Below are positions 1 to 8,525 of a stretch of DNA of 64,000 bases, piece after piece. Position 1 is the stretch's first letter, and the number at the start of each line of letters is the position of its first letter. A program made the position numbers and the translations under genes. The DNA is from Nocardia brasiliensis (GTDB lineage Bacteria > Actinomycetota > Actinomycetes > Mycobacteriales > Mycobacteriaceae). The notes beneath the pieces were generated by a model, which did not search any database, was not told the origin of the DNA, and saw nothing but the letters and a program-made list of their open reading frames with translations. The stretch spans positions 1,054,001 to 1,118,000 of the forward strand of contig NZ_CP046171.1 of the NCBI RefSeq assembly GCF_011801125.1, given 5' to 3'.

Positions 1-3000
1 TTCTTCGGCGGGCTGCATCCGCGCATCGTCGTCTTCGGCCCGGTGGCCGGGGCCGACTATCCGCGGGGCGGACACGACACCGCGTTCGCGCACGCGGTCC
101 GAACGAATTCCGATGTAGCGCAGGCGATGATGCGCGGGCCGCAGATCGAGTACCGGCACACTGCCGCGGGCCGGGAGCCGGTGGTGCAGCACGGGCCGCG
201 GCTGGAACGCACCGAAACGGGTTGGATCAAGGGCGATACCGGCATGCTGGTGGTCCGGTGGCAGGACAGCGACGGGCAGTGGCATCCGGTCGACCCGAGC
301 AGGCCGGACTGGAAGACCAATCGCGACGCGGAGACGCCGGACGCCTACAACCCGGGCGACCCGGACTGGTGGGCCGGCCTCGCCGACTACATCAATGACC
401 TGGCAACGCCTTTCGCCGATATCCCGCCGGGGCATATCGCGAAGAACATGCTGCCGATGAACCCGATGAACGTGCCGGTGAAGTACTTCCAGGAGGGCGT
501 GCCCGACGACGCTCTGGTCAACGTGCACGTCGGATCGGATTTCTATGCCATTCAACGGGATATCCGTACGCTGCTCGCGGCGATCGATCACCCGAAGGTG
601 AAGGAGTGGATCCAGCGGCATCCGGAGATCGGGGACTGGGTCAAGGCCAGGCCGTGGCTGCAGAAGCTGCCGCCGTTCGCGACGGTGTGGTCCGGATTCG
701 ACTGGCACAAACCGCCGGAGACCAACATCCAGCCGATGTATCGCAGCTGGGAGGCGAGCGAACACACCCGCCACGACCATGTGGAGATCCCCGAGTGGTT
801 GCAGCGTCAGTTCGATGACGAGGCCGCCAGATGGCAGACGGTGCAGGACTGGGCCGACAGCCAGTACGAAAAGTTCCGTGCCGACGATCAACTGGCCGAC
901 AAGATCGCCGACCAGCTGGCGCAGTACGGCAGAGATCAGCAGGAGGCCGCCGCTCGCACGCTGATCGACCTGGTGCGCCAGCAATTGGTGGACGGCCACC
1001 GCGGCATCGACCCGACCCGCCCCGACGTCGGTCAGCAGCTGGACCGGATCGGTCAGCAGATCGACGAGCTGGCCGGGCGCACCGACACCATGTTCGACGG
1101 CAACGATCGGGACCTGGTGCGCGAGACCATCGCCGACATCCGCAACGCGCTGCTCGACGAACGCAGCAACAACGGCCGGATCAGTGACGAGCGGATCAAC
1201 GAGATCGTCGCGGACCTGGCGCCGCGGATGTGGTACGACGTCACCGCGGATGGCGCGTTGCCGCCGCCGAATTTCACCAGGGAACAGATCCAGCAGGTGC
1301 TCGACCATCTGATGGTCGACGAGCACCTGGTCACCGACTACGCCGATCCCACCGGCCGGATGGTCTCGAAGCGGATGGACCAGCTCGCCGATGTCGCCGA
1401 GGCGATCAACCGCCTGGTCGACGGCAAAGCGCTGAAGCAGGACATCGTGCTGCTCTACGACGCGCTGGCCGAGTCGGAGTTCCTGCGGGACCCGGAGAAC
1501 CACGACAAGACCTGGCACGACGCGAACACGCACGCGGTCAGCCTCGGCTTCCACTGGGACGCGGACCGACCGCCGTTGACGGACTGGCGTGCGGGCATTC
1601 CGTACGCTGTCGGCCCCCTGCCCGACCCGCCGCCGTTACTGCCACGCGACCGCTACCAATTCGAATTGGACCGGGCGCGAGAGGCGTTGAACACCCATCT
1701 CGACGCGATGCTCGAACTGGAACAAGCTCTCGGCCTGGATCCGGCATGGTTGTTCGGTTCCGATCGGACGGCCGAGGCGTTGCTCGCGGATCTGCGCGCG
1801 CAACAGACCGATGCCGAAGGCGAACGGCGCGTCGATGATCTGGCGCGGGTCTGTCGCGACCTCGACGCGGCCGACGAGGTGGTGCGGGTGCTCGAAGAGA
1901 GCCTGGCGCGTCACGACAGCGAACTCGCGAAGGCACGGGAGCTGGAACGCAGCGGTCGGGCGGAATTGCCTGCGGCCGAAGCGGATTCGCCGATCCGCCA
2001 GGAAGGCGACACCGACGCCGCGGCACGGGAGACCGAACGCCTTGCGGTGCGGGAACGCCGCGAGGACCTGGAACTACAGCTGACCAGGGCCCAGCAGGCG
2101 CTGGACCGAGCCGAGGCCGCGCGGGCGGCGGCGGCCGAGGCGCTGCGGGTGTCGATCGAGCCGAACCAGCTCGACTCCGAGCACGAGATCGTCGCGCGTG
2201 CCGACGAACTGCGTTCCCGGACACTGGATGTCGCCGAGCAGCAAGCCCGGTTGGACCGGGTTGCCGAGCTGGAACAGGCCGCACGTGACTACCTGGCGGC
2301 CGAGTTGGCGGTCGCGCGGATCGAGGAGGACCTGGCGCGCGCGGAGTCTCGGGCCGCGGCACTCGCCGACCCGGAGACGAGTACGCCGGACCGCTCGCGA
2401 ACCGACCAGGAAAGCGAGAACCGGCACGAGGCAGTGGATTACACGGCACCGGTGCGCCCCGGCACCGAGGACGGCGTGCTCGACGGTGCCGATCGCCGTA
2501 CCCAGCAGCGGGATCCGGACTCGGGTCGGGATCGCGACGATGCCGACAACAGTGCGGATCGGGATCGGTCGACCGACGACGATGACGGTGACAGCGATGA
2601 TCGGACGCGCACGGCGGAAGGGATGACGCCGCCGGTCTTCCGCTCGCGTATTCCGCACCCGCCGCACGAGTTCGAGCTCGACTTCCCGCCGCCCACGATG
2701 GCGCCGCCCGCGCCGAAGGCGCCGATGCCGGAGTTGCCGGAGCCGGAGAAGCCGCCGACTCCGCCGCAGCCGCCCGTGCCGCCGCAGCCGCCCGTGCCGC
2801 CGCGGCCGCCCGTGCCGCCGAGCCCGCCGAATCATCCGGGGGGCCAGCCGACGACGCCGCACCCGATGCCGCCGACCATGCCGCCGACCATGCCGCCGAC
2901 GACACCTCCCACGACGCCGCCGACTACGCCGCCGACTACGCCGCCGACTACGCCGCCGACTACGCCGCCGACCACGCCGCCGACGACGCCGCCGACGACG

Positions 3001-3786
3001 CCGCCGACCACGCCGCCGACCACGCCGCCGACGACACCTCCGACCACGCCGCCGACGACACCTCCCACGACGCCGCCCCCAACGCCGACGCTTCCCCCGG
3101 ACCCGACCGAGACGCCTGGCCCGACCCAGACGCCGGACCCGACGCAACCGCCAGGTCAGTCGGGTGCGCCGCTGCCGCCGTACCCGGGCGAGTCGGCCAT
3201 ACCGCATCACCCGGGCCGGAACGGCAACCCCGGACAGCTCGGGCTCCCACCGAACCCGCTGCTGTCCGCCGGACCGCAACAACCGATGGTCCCGCCGATG
3301 GTGCCTCCGATGGTGCCGCCCATGGCGGGATCGGGCGCGGGTGGCGCCTCCGGTGGCCGGGACGGGCGACGGAAGCACTGGAACGGCGAGAACGGTTCCG
3401 GCAGTTCGGAAATCATCTTGCAGGCCCTCGACGGCGGACGGCTCGCGACCTTCGATCCGGACACCGGCGCGTTGCGTGCCGCTACCATCGCCACCGGGCA
3501 GGTGGGCGGCGTGCTCGGCTACTTCGGCGACACGCTCGCGGTGTTCTATCGCAAGGACAGCAGGTTGACGCTGCGGCTCGGCGCCAACGAGTTCGATCTC
3601 GATTCGCCCGCGGTCTGGGTGAATTGGGAGCAGCGCGGTCCGCGGCAGGCGCGGTTCCAGGTGAACGTCGACGGCCAGACCGTCACCGATGTCCCGTATC
3701 CGCTCACCGGCATCGGCACCGATCTCGGGTTGCTGGTCCGTGACGTGCTCGCCGATCCGCGGCGCTGCGCCACGGTTTTCACCTGA
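1..3786 (+). CDS. Large effector-like protein of the T7SS accessory region, 5' end outside window
   Basis: The reading frame is open from base 1, so the gene is cut by the window edge; a GTG at 43 is a possible but unlikely internal start. About 1261 residues are visible. In order they form a mixed alpha/beta region (bases 1-1200), a helical region with the stretch HLMVDEHLVTDY near 1305, a long charged coiled coil (about 1640-2400), an Asp/Arg-rich linker (2400-2620), a proline-rich stalk with about 17 PPTT-type repeats (2866-3071), a PMVPPMVPP segment (3286-3325), and a C-terminal domain of about 125 residues rich in predicted beta strands. This resembles large actinobacterial secreted effectors, with an N-terminal secretion part, a linker and a variable tip. 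No catalytic motif is recognised and the visible part has no WXG signature. A small gene follows after 39 bp. Effector function is inferred from architecture and location. Confidence 0.6.
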   Translation, partial: FFGGLHPRIVVFGPVAGADYPRGGHDTAFAHAVRTNSDVAQAMMRGPQIEYRHTAAGREPVVQHGPRLERTETGWIKGDTGMLVVRWQDSDGQWHPVDPSRPDWKTNRDAETPDAYNPGDPDWWAGLADYINDLATPFADIPPGHIAKNMLPMNPMNVPVKYFQEGVPDDALVNVHVGSDFYAIQRDIRTLLAAIDHPKVKEWIQRHPEIGDWVKARPWLQKLPPFATVWSGFDWHKPPETNIQPMYRSWEASEHTRHDHVEIPEWLQRQFDDEAARWQTVQDWADSQYEKFRADDQLADKIADQLAQYGRDQQEAAARTLIDLVRQQLVDGHRGIDPTRPDVGQQLDRIGQQIDELAGRTDTMFDGNDRDLVRETIADIRNALLDERSNNGRISDERINEIVADLAPRMWYDVTADGALPPPNFTREQIQQVLDHLMVDEHLVTDYADPTGRMVSKRMDQLADVAEAINRLVDGKALKQDIVLLYDALAESEFLRDPENHDKTWHDANTHAVSLGFHWDADRPPLTDWRAGIPYAVGPLPDPPPLLPRDRYQFELDRAREALNTHLDAMLELEQALGLDPAWLFGSDRTAEALLADLRAQQTDAEGERRVDDLARVCRDLDAADEVVRVLEESLARHDSELAKARELERSGRAELPAAEADSPIRQEGDTDAAARETERLAVRERREDLELQLTRAQQALDRAEAARAAAAEALRVSIEPNQLDSEHEIVARADELRSRTLDVAEQQARLDRVAELEQAARDYLAAELAVARIEEDLARAESRAAALADPETSTPDRSRTDQESENRHEAVDYTAPVRPGTEDGVLDGADRRTQQRDPDSGRDRDDADNSADRDRSTDDDDGDSDDRTRTAEGMTPPVFRSRIPHPPHEFELDFPPPTMAPPAPKAPMPELPEPEKPPTPPQPPVPPQPPVPPRPPVPPSPPNHPGGQPTTPHPMPPTMPPTMPPTTPPTTPPTTPPTTPPTTPPTTPPTTPPTTPPTTPPTTPPTTPPTTPPTTPPTTPPTTPPPTPTLPPDPTETPGPTQTPDPTQPPGQSGAPLPPYPGESAIPHHPGRNGNPGQLGLPPNPLLSAGPQQPMVPPMVPPMVPPMAGSGAGGASGGRDGRRKHWNGENGSGSSEIILQALDGGRLATFDPDTGALRAATIATGQVGGVLGYFGDTLAVFYRKDSRLTLRLGANEFDLDSPAVWVNWEQRGPRQARFQVNVDGQTVTDVPYPLTGIGTDLGLLVRDVLADPRRCATVFT
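2866..3071 (+). repeat. 12-bp tandem repeat encoding PPTT/PPTM units
   Basis: About 17 in-frame copies of a 12-base unit of the form ccgccgacNacg encode Pro-Pro-Thr-Thr (first copies Pro-Pro-Thr-Met). Third-codon positions vary between copies (acg, acc, act, aca). The array is the rigid, possibly glycosylated stalk of the large effector-like protein. Confidence 0.9.
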
Positions 3787-3825
3787 TCGAACAACCGCGA
3801 CGATAATGGCGAGCGAGGAGGAAGC

Positions 3826-4083
3826 ATGCTCTCGGACCACCCGAGCGAGGACGAACTACGGCAGTTCTACGACGAGGCGCTCGCCGCGGTTCGCGAGGGG
3901 GCCGGTGTCGCCACCGACAGCGGACTCGATGTGCGTACCGCGAACGCGCTGTGGGCGATCGCCGAGGCCTACCCGAACATCCCGGATCACCTGATCGCGG
4001 CCGCCGACGCCGCCTTCGCCGGCCAATTGGACGGCTCCAACGCGGCGGCCCGGCAGGCCGCGATCGACCGCGCGTTCGAATGA
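3826..4083 (+). CDS. Small hypothetical protein, 85 aa
   Basis: ATG start with a strong GAGGAGG ribosome binding site 5-10 bases upstream. The product is acidic and predicted all-helical, without signal peptide or membrane segment. It begins 39 bp after the large effector-like gene and is probably co-transcribed with it. I do not recognise a family. Its size and position fit a chaperone or an immunity/adaptor partner of the upstream protein, but nothing in the sequence proves this. Confidence 0.6.
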   Translation: MLSDHPSEDELRQFYDEALAAVREGAGVATDSGLDVRTANALWAIAEAYPNIPDHLIAAADAAFAGQLDGSNAAARQAAIDRAFE

Positions 4084-4162
4084 GGTGCGAGCCGCGCCCG
4101 TGCGGCGGTAGGGTGACCAGCGAGTTGCTGCACGCCGATCGGGGCCGGAGGGGATTGAGACG

Positions 4163-4546
4163 ATGGAGCTGCACCCTGTCGGCATCTATCGGGAGATGTA
4201 CAAGCGCGGGCACGACGATCTCCCGTCGATCCACGAGTCGAGCACCGACGACCAGCCCGCCGATCGCGTACGCATTCTCGAGTACCTGCGCAAGGCACCC
4301 GAGGTCTTCGACGTCACCGAGGCCGTGCCGAACATGGTCACCGGCGAAGGCTGGATCCAGGGCGGTTCGTCGCCGCACTCCGACGGCGTCTGGATCTGGC
4401 GCACCGACTCCATCGAGTACCTCTCGGCCCGCCCGCTCGCCCTGCCCGACGAATTCGTCCGCCGGGTGCGCGCCAACGACTACGTGTCGCCCGAATACGA
4501 CCTGCTCGACGACGCTTTCCGGGAGGCGTACCTGCGTTACTTCTGA
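4163..4546 (+). CDS. Hypothetical protein, 127 aa; possible partner of the upstream effector-like protein
   Basis: ATG start at 4163, preceded by GGGG and GAG purine tracts. The product is soluble and acidic, with a Trp/Tyr-rich middle (GVWIWRTDSIEY, about residues 75-86) and no signal peptide or membrane segment. It lies 79 bp downstream of the 85-aa gene on the same strand. Small acidic cytoplasmic proteins encoded after a large effector are often immunity proteins, so that role is possible. I do not recognise the family, and it could equally be an unrelated conserved actinobacterial protein. Confidence 0.6.
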   Translation: MELHPVGIYREMYKRGHDDLPSIHESSTDDQPADRVRILEYLRKAPEVFDVTEAVPNMVTGEGWIQGGSSPHSDGVWIWRTDSIEYLSARPLALPDEFVRRVRANDYVSPEYDLLDDAFREAYLRYF

Positions 4547-4728
4547 GGGTGGGGCCGATGCCTCGGACACGATGCATGTGTGCCACCAAGATTCGGGTCT
4601 GTACGTGCGAGTCGAGCACTAGTACCCATAGGATTGGACGCTGTAGTAACTGGCTGCGAAGCCGACGTGCACACAGCGTCAGCATCGCGGCTGCGAGGAG
4701 GGCAAGTAGCTGATGAGGGAGCCAGCGC

Positions 4729-4818
4729 ATGCGCGTCGTTCGATGCCGGGGACGGGTAGGGGGCTTGCTGCTGCCGGGCAGCGCCGCTGTTGCCGTACTC
4801 GGAACTTCGAGCTGCTAG
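4729..4818 (+). other. Possible 29-residue ORF ending like a truncated lipoprotein signal
   Basis: ATG at 4729, with GAGGGAG about 9 bases upstream, opens a 29-residue frame with a basic start (MRVVRCRGR), a hydrophobic core and an end at ...GTSSC followed by the TAG stop at 4816. This resembles a lipoprotein signal peptide up to its acceptor cysteine with no mature protein. It may be a decayed gene, a leader peptide or chance. The stop overlaps the AGGAG ribosome binding site of the next gene (4830). The rest of the 4547-4829 gap shows nothing else I can name. Confidence 0.2.
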
Positions 4819-4829
4819 GAGCGTGATCG

Positions 4830-6587
4830 ATGGGTGAGCCGAAGGACGACTGGAAGGCCTTCAAGAGGCCAGGTGCGCTCAAGCTGAGCAATGAGGTCGC
4901 GACGAAGGCGGCGACCTATTGTGCCGACATGCTCGACATCATCGATCTGGTTGTCGGGCGGGCAGACGAACTGTCGGACCAGAAATTGCCGACCTCTTTC
5001 GAACTTTTCGGCCATCTCGCCTCTGGTAAAGAGATGACCAGAGAAGTTTACAAGATGGGCACGAAGTTTCGAGAAGAGGTCATCGAAGCCCACAAGAAAA
5101 TCCTGACCGACATGGCTCAGTCTTTTCTGATCGCGGGTAACAAATACAAGAACGCGGACGCGGATTCTCGGTCGGCGCTCACCACGTTGCAGAACAGCCG
5201 GCATCCCAGTGAAGGTATCGAGCACGCCGAGCAGCACTACAACGGGGAAGTCGCCGACCCGGATCATTGGTACGACGACAAGCTTCCCGCGCCGAAGGAC
5301 AAATATGAGAAGTCCAAGCGTGACGACAAGGGTAACTGGCAGATCGGGAAGTACGAAGGTTTGCCGTCTGGTTTGAAGGTCACGGACAAGGGCGCGGTGA
5401 TCGAGGCCGAGCCCGCATCGACCCTCAGTTTCGAGGACCTGCACAAGTTGTATACCACGTTGCAGGGCATCGACTACGTTCAAGACTTGGCTTCGGACTG
5501 GCACCGGATGGCGGTACAGCTGGACCGGGGATTCGCCGATTTCAAGCGGGATATCTCGAATCTGGTGGATTCGGAGGAATGGACCGGCTACGGCGCCAAC
5601 AGTGCAAAGACGGCTGTCAATATCTATACCGGTACCGGTTCGGCTCTGGTGCAATCCATGTACGCCATGAGCAGTAATCTGATAGACGCGTACAACTGGG
5701 GCAAGACCACTCAGGTGAATATGCCGGAGTCTCCTGCCAATACCTTGAGTAAGGAGAATCAGAATATCGAGCTCGGGCTGGCCCGGGACACCTTCAAGGC
5801 CTGGTATGAGCCGGGTATGGAGACCACTTCTACCGCGTTCCCGGCATTGCCGATGCCCGAAGGTCCCAAGCAGCAGACCCAGGAGCCCGGTCCGCCCGGC
5901 CCTCCTGGGCCGCCCGGACCGCCCGGAACGGCTAGCCCCGGACTCAACCAGAAGCAGCAGCAGGACCAGCAGCGACGCTTGCAGGAACAGGCTGAGCAGC
6001 AGCGCAAGGCGCTCGAAGAACAGATGGCGCGGGCACGGCAGGAACAGCAGCAGCGGGCGCTGGAGCAGCAGCGCCAAGAGCAGCAGCGAGCCGCGCAACA
6101 GGCCGCTCAGCAGGCTGTGCAACAGGCCTCGCAGATAGCCCAGCAGGTCGGCAAGGCGGGTGAGCAGCTCGGGCAGCAGTTGTCCAGTGCGATGCAGCAG
6201 GCCGCGCAGCAGGCGGGCTTGGCCGGGTTGCCCGGCTTGCCCAGCCTCAAGGATCTGGAGGAGCAGGCGAAGAAGGCGATGGGCACCGCGGGCAAAGGCG
6301 CCGGTGGCTCGGGTGGCCCAGGCGGTGCGCCGAAAGGGCTCACAAATCAAACCCTGGACAAGGCATCCAAACTGTTCCCCCGCGCCGAAGCGACGACTAC
6401 GGGCACCGCGGCGGCGTCGCGTGCGGGCCTGGCTGCCAGTGGCATGGGGATGGGCCCCGGCCCCGGCCCCGGTGCCGCAGGTCAGCAGAAGGAGCACAAG
6501 CGGGCCGACTACCTCGATTCGACCGAGCATCTGGAAGACGCGATCGGTGATGCGCCGGTAGTGGTCAAACCTGTTGTAGAGCAATGA
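4830..6587 (+). CDS. T7SS-associated protein with WXG-like helical domain, collagen-like linker and Gln-rich coiled coil (585 aa)
   Basis: ATG start with AGGAG 9 bases upstream. Residues 1-330 are mostly helical and include a WTG turn (Trp251-Gly253) between predicted helices, as in WXG/ESX substrates. Residues about 354-367 are a short collagen-like GPPGPP tract. Residues about 372-460 are an unusually Gln-rich coiled coil. The rest is Gly/Ala/Pro-rich, with GPGPGPG near the end. There is no signal peptide. The stop overlaps the start of the EspG gene by four bases (ATGA), which suggests translational coupling and that this is the chaperone's client or co-exported partner. No named family is recognised. 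A secreted ESX substrate is inferred. Confidence 0.6.
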   Translation: MGEPKDDWKAFKRPGALKLSNEVATKAATYCADMLDIIDLVVGRADELSDQKLPTSFELFGHLASGKEMTREVYKMGTKFREEVIEAHKKILTDMAQSFLIAGNKYKNADADSRSALTTLQNSRHPSEGIEHAEQHYNGEVADPDHWYDDKLPAPKDKYEKSKRDDKGNWQIGKYEGLPSGLKVTDKGAVIEAEPASTLSFEDLHKLYTTLQGIDYVQDLASDWHRMAVQLDRGFADFKRDISNLVDSEEWTGYGANSAKTAVNIYTGTGSALVQSMYAMSSNLIDAYNWGKTTQVNMPESPANTLSKENQNIELGLARDTFKAWYEPGMETTSTAFPALPMPEGPKQQTQEPGPPGPPGPPGPPGTASPGLNQKQQQDQQRRLQEQAEQQRKALEEQMARARQEQQQRALEQQRQEQQRAAQQAAQQAVQQASQIAQQVGKAGEQLGQQLSSAMQQAAQQAGLAGLPGLPSLKDLEEQAKKAMGTAGKGAGGSGGPGGAPKGLTNQTLDKASKLFPRAEATTTGTAAASRAGLAASGMGMGPGPGPGAAGQQKEHKRADYLDSTEHLEDAIGDAPVVVKPVVEQ

Positions 6588-7369
6588 ACCGCACCTGGAG
6601 GCTCACCGACCTCGAACTCTTCGCCGTCTGGGAACGGGCGACGACGACATGGCTGCCATGGCCGTTGGTCTGCACCACTCGGGCCCGTACCCGTAGCGAG
6701 CTCGACTACGAAATGCGGCAGGCCGAGAATCACGTCGCGGCCACGTACCCGGAGTTCATGACTGAGGTACTGGAGACATTGCGTTCTCCGGAAATCTCGA
6801 TCGCGGTTAACGGATACGACGGACGTGACGAAAACAAAGTGGACAGCCTGGTGCGGGTATTGGCCGTTCGTCGCGGCGACACGGGTTACGTCGTAACGCA
6901 GAAGCCCGGTGAAACGTATTGGCATAGTGGTGGGTACACCATCGCCGAATGTGACGCGGTGCGATTGGCCGACGAGGTGGTGGCAGCACTGCCCGCCGCC
7001 CCGGCGGGCCGGGAGGCCGACTTCCTTCTGCCTGCGGCGGATCGAGCCGAGGAACTGGACTATTCGTTCGCCAGTTCTGTTGTGCGAGATTCCTTTTCGG
7101 ATCCGGTCCATCTGCGTTCCGAGAGGTTTCTGGCGGCGCCGATCGAGTATCAAGGCACTGTCGATGTTCGGCAGGGGCGGTCGCGATTCGGTCCGCGCGG
7201 GGTCACTCGGCATCAACTCCAATGGCGTGACCTGGAGGATGACGGTCGTTATGTGATCAGTGAGGAATCGCCGCCGGTGGCGGTGCCGGCCGATAGCAAG
7301 CGGTTCGTGCAGCTGATCAACAGTCGGGTCGCCGAGGTGGTTCGCGTCATCAAAGACGAACGAGCATAA
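6584..7369 (+). CDS. espG: ESX secretion-associated protein EspG family (first copy)
   Basis: The product is 261 residues, normal for EspG, the cytosolic chaperone that binds PE-PPE dimers and related ESX substrates and keeps them soluble before export. The N-terminus (WRLTDLELFAVWE, then LPWPL) and the later YVISEESP and VRVIKDERA region match the family pattern as I know it. There is no membrane segment. The start overlaps the stop of the 585-aa protein, and a YbaB-like gene follows after 57 bp. A second, divergent EspG lies at 11279, so each may serve different clients. Confidence 0.8.
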   Translation: MNRTWRLTDLELFAVWERATTTWLPWPLVCTTRARTRSELDYEMRQAENHVAATYPEFMTEVLETLRSPEISIAVNGYDGRDENKVDSLVRVLAVRRGDTGYVVTQKPGETYWHSGGYTIAECDAVRLADEVVAALPAAPAGREADFLLPAADRAEELDYSFASSVVRDSFSDPVHLRSERFLAAPIEYQGTVDVRQGRSRFGPRGVTRHQLQWRDLEDDGRYVISEESPPVAVPADSKRFVQLINSRVAEVVRVIKDERA

Positions 7370-7426
7370 AGGGGGTTGACGTGCGTGAGACGCTGTTATT
7401 GATCCCATGTCTGGAGAGGGGCGGAT

Positions 7427-7783
7427 ATGACGGCACCTGAAGACGATTCGGGACAGGAGTTTCCGACGGAATTCGTCGTGACCTCGCTGACCGGGTCGAT
7501 TGCCGTGCGCACCACCGAACAGGGCCTCCCGCTGGGTGTCAAGCTCGATCAAGATCAATTGCGGCGCGCGCCGGAGGCGCTGGCGGCCGAGATTCTGCGA
7601 TTGTGCAAGCAGTCGGCGAATCGGGCCGGGCTGGCCAGACGGAACCAATTGAAAGAAGCGGGTTTCACCTCCGAGATGCTGGCGATGACCGGGCTGCCCA
7701 CCGAGCAGGAGGTCGCTCGGCAGGAGATCATCGAGGAGCAGGAATACGAGACCGAGCCGCAGAGCTGGCTCCGATCGGTCTGA
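7427..7783 (+). CDS. YbaB/EbfC-like ESX-associated small protein (118 aa)
   Basis: The start ATG follows GAGAGGGGCGG. The central part (GLPLGVKLDQDQL, then helices with AAEILRLCKQSANRAG) has the strand-then-long-helix pattern of YbaB/EbfC proteins. In mycobacterial ESX loci such proteins occur as EspL-type factors. It lies between EspG and a second YbaB-like gene, spaced 57 and 26 bp. Its role in secretion is not known from sequence. Assignment to the fold is by pattern only. Confidence 0.55.
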   Translation: MTAPEDDSGQEFPTEFVVTSLTGSIAVRTTEQGLPLGVKLDQDQLRRAPEALAAEILRLCKQSANRAGLARRNQLKEAGFTSEMLAMTGLPTEQEVARQEIIEEQEYETEPQSWLRSV

Positions 7784-7809
7784 GCGGGAACAGGATTCGG
7801 GAGGACGGC

Positions 7810-8109
7810 ATGGTCGAAACGATGGACGAGCTGATCGCTCGGGTGCAGCAGCAGATGTACCGGCTGCGCGATCTCAACGACGCGACCGCCGGGATCCTGA
7901 TGACCGAAACCTCGCCAGACGGCGCGGTCACGGCGTCGGTGGACGGCAACGGCGCGCTGGTCGGGCTGGAGCTGTCCGCGGCGATCGGCAAGCTCTCGCC
8001 TGCCGAGTTCGAGAAGACACTGGTCGATACCGCGCGAGCGGCGGCATATCGGGCCTTCGCCGAGCGGGCCGAACTGGTCACCGCTTACAACGAGGAAAGC
8101 ACGGGGTGA
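7810..8109 (+). CDS. YbaB/EbfC family protein (99 aa)
   Basis: The ATG at 7810 is preceded by GGGAGGA. The product starts with a coiled-coil helix (residues 1-30), then a TASVDGNGALVGLEL strand pair and a C-terminal helix, the classical YbaB/EbfC layout and length. EspL next to mycobacterial ESX-1 substrate genes has the same shape. It follows another YbaB-like gene by 26 bp, so this cluster encodes two, which could form a heterodimer (inference). Confidence 0.7.
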   Translation: MVETMDELIARVQQQMYRLRDLNDATAGILMTETSPDGAVTASVDGNGALVGLELSAAIGKLSPAEFEKTLVDTARAAAYRAFAERAELVTAYNEESTG

Positions 8110-8168
8110 GCGCACCGGATGAGCCCGCGGTTATCAGCGAATTACGTTCCGATAGGTAAGGTTTTGCA

Positions 8169-8190
8169 CGAAACATCGAGGGGTGTTTCG
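8169..8190. promoter_or_regulatory. Inverted repeat upstream of the EspC-like gene
   Basis: Arms CGAAACA and TGTTTCG are perfect 7-base complements separated by 8 bases and end 17 bases before the ATG at 8208. It could be an operator or a hairpin in the leader; no known regulator motif is recognised. Confidence 0.35.
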
Positions 8191-8207
8191 GGATTGGACA
8201 CACAGTC

Positions 8208-8525
8208 ATGAATCACATTGAAGTTGTTCCGGATGCGGTTCGGGCCTATGGTTCCGCCTCGGCCGCGATGGCCGCGGGTGTCGCGTCGGCGGGCGCGGTA
8301 GACCAAGCCGCCACCATCGCGACTGTGGTGCCGGTGTTCGGCCTGATCGGTCAGGAGTTCCTCGCCTCGTTCGCGTTCGCGCAGGCGAACCATCTGTCCT
8401 CGGTGGCCGAACTGGCCGCGGTGCACGCCGGCACGGCGCTCACCGCGCACCAGGCGGCGAGCACCTACGAGGCCACCGACAGCGCGTCCGGCGCGGCCAT
8501 CGGATCGGTCAGCTCGCAGTCATGA
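8208..8525 (+). CDS. EspC-type ESX target protein with YxxxD secretion motif (105 aa)
   Basis: The product resembles the EspC family of type VII secretion targets: about 100 residues, two Ala-rich helices separated by a VFGLIG turn, and a C-terminal YEATD (Tyr87-Asp91) that fits the general YxxxD/E export signal. There is no Sec signal. The stop overlaps the next start (ATGA at 8522), as with mycobacterial espC/espA-type pairs, so it probably pairs with the 464-aa protein. It is likely a co-exported substrate of the neighbouring ESX core. Confidence 0.7.
   Translation: MNHIEVVPDAVRAYGSASAAMAAGVASAGAVDQAATIATVVPVFGLIGQEFLASFAFAQANHLSSVAELAAVHAGTALTAHQAASTYEATDSASGAAIGSVSSQS

Noticed and set aside
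2866..3071. Regular short repeats as a possible CRISPR array
   Set aside because: Units are 12 bp, contiguous, in frame and without spacers; it is a coding repeat.
2074..3840. 588-residue minus-strand frame opposite the proline-rich stalk
   Set aside because: Arg-runs mirror the GC-rich PPTT repeat; an antisense artefact.
8143..8165. IdeR-like half site (TAGGTAAGG) upstream of the EspC-like gene, and TTAGGTTCAG near 18350
   Set aside because: Only one half of the inverted repeat resembles an iron box; the second half is missing, so no claim of iron control is made.
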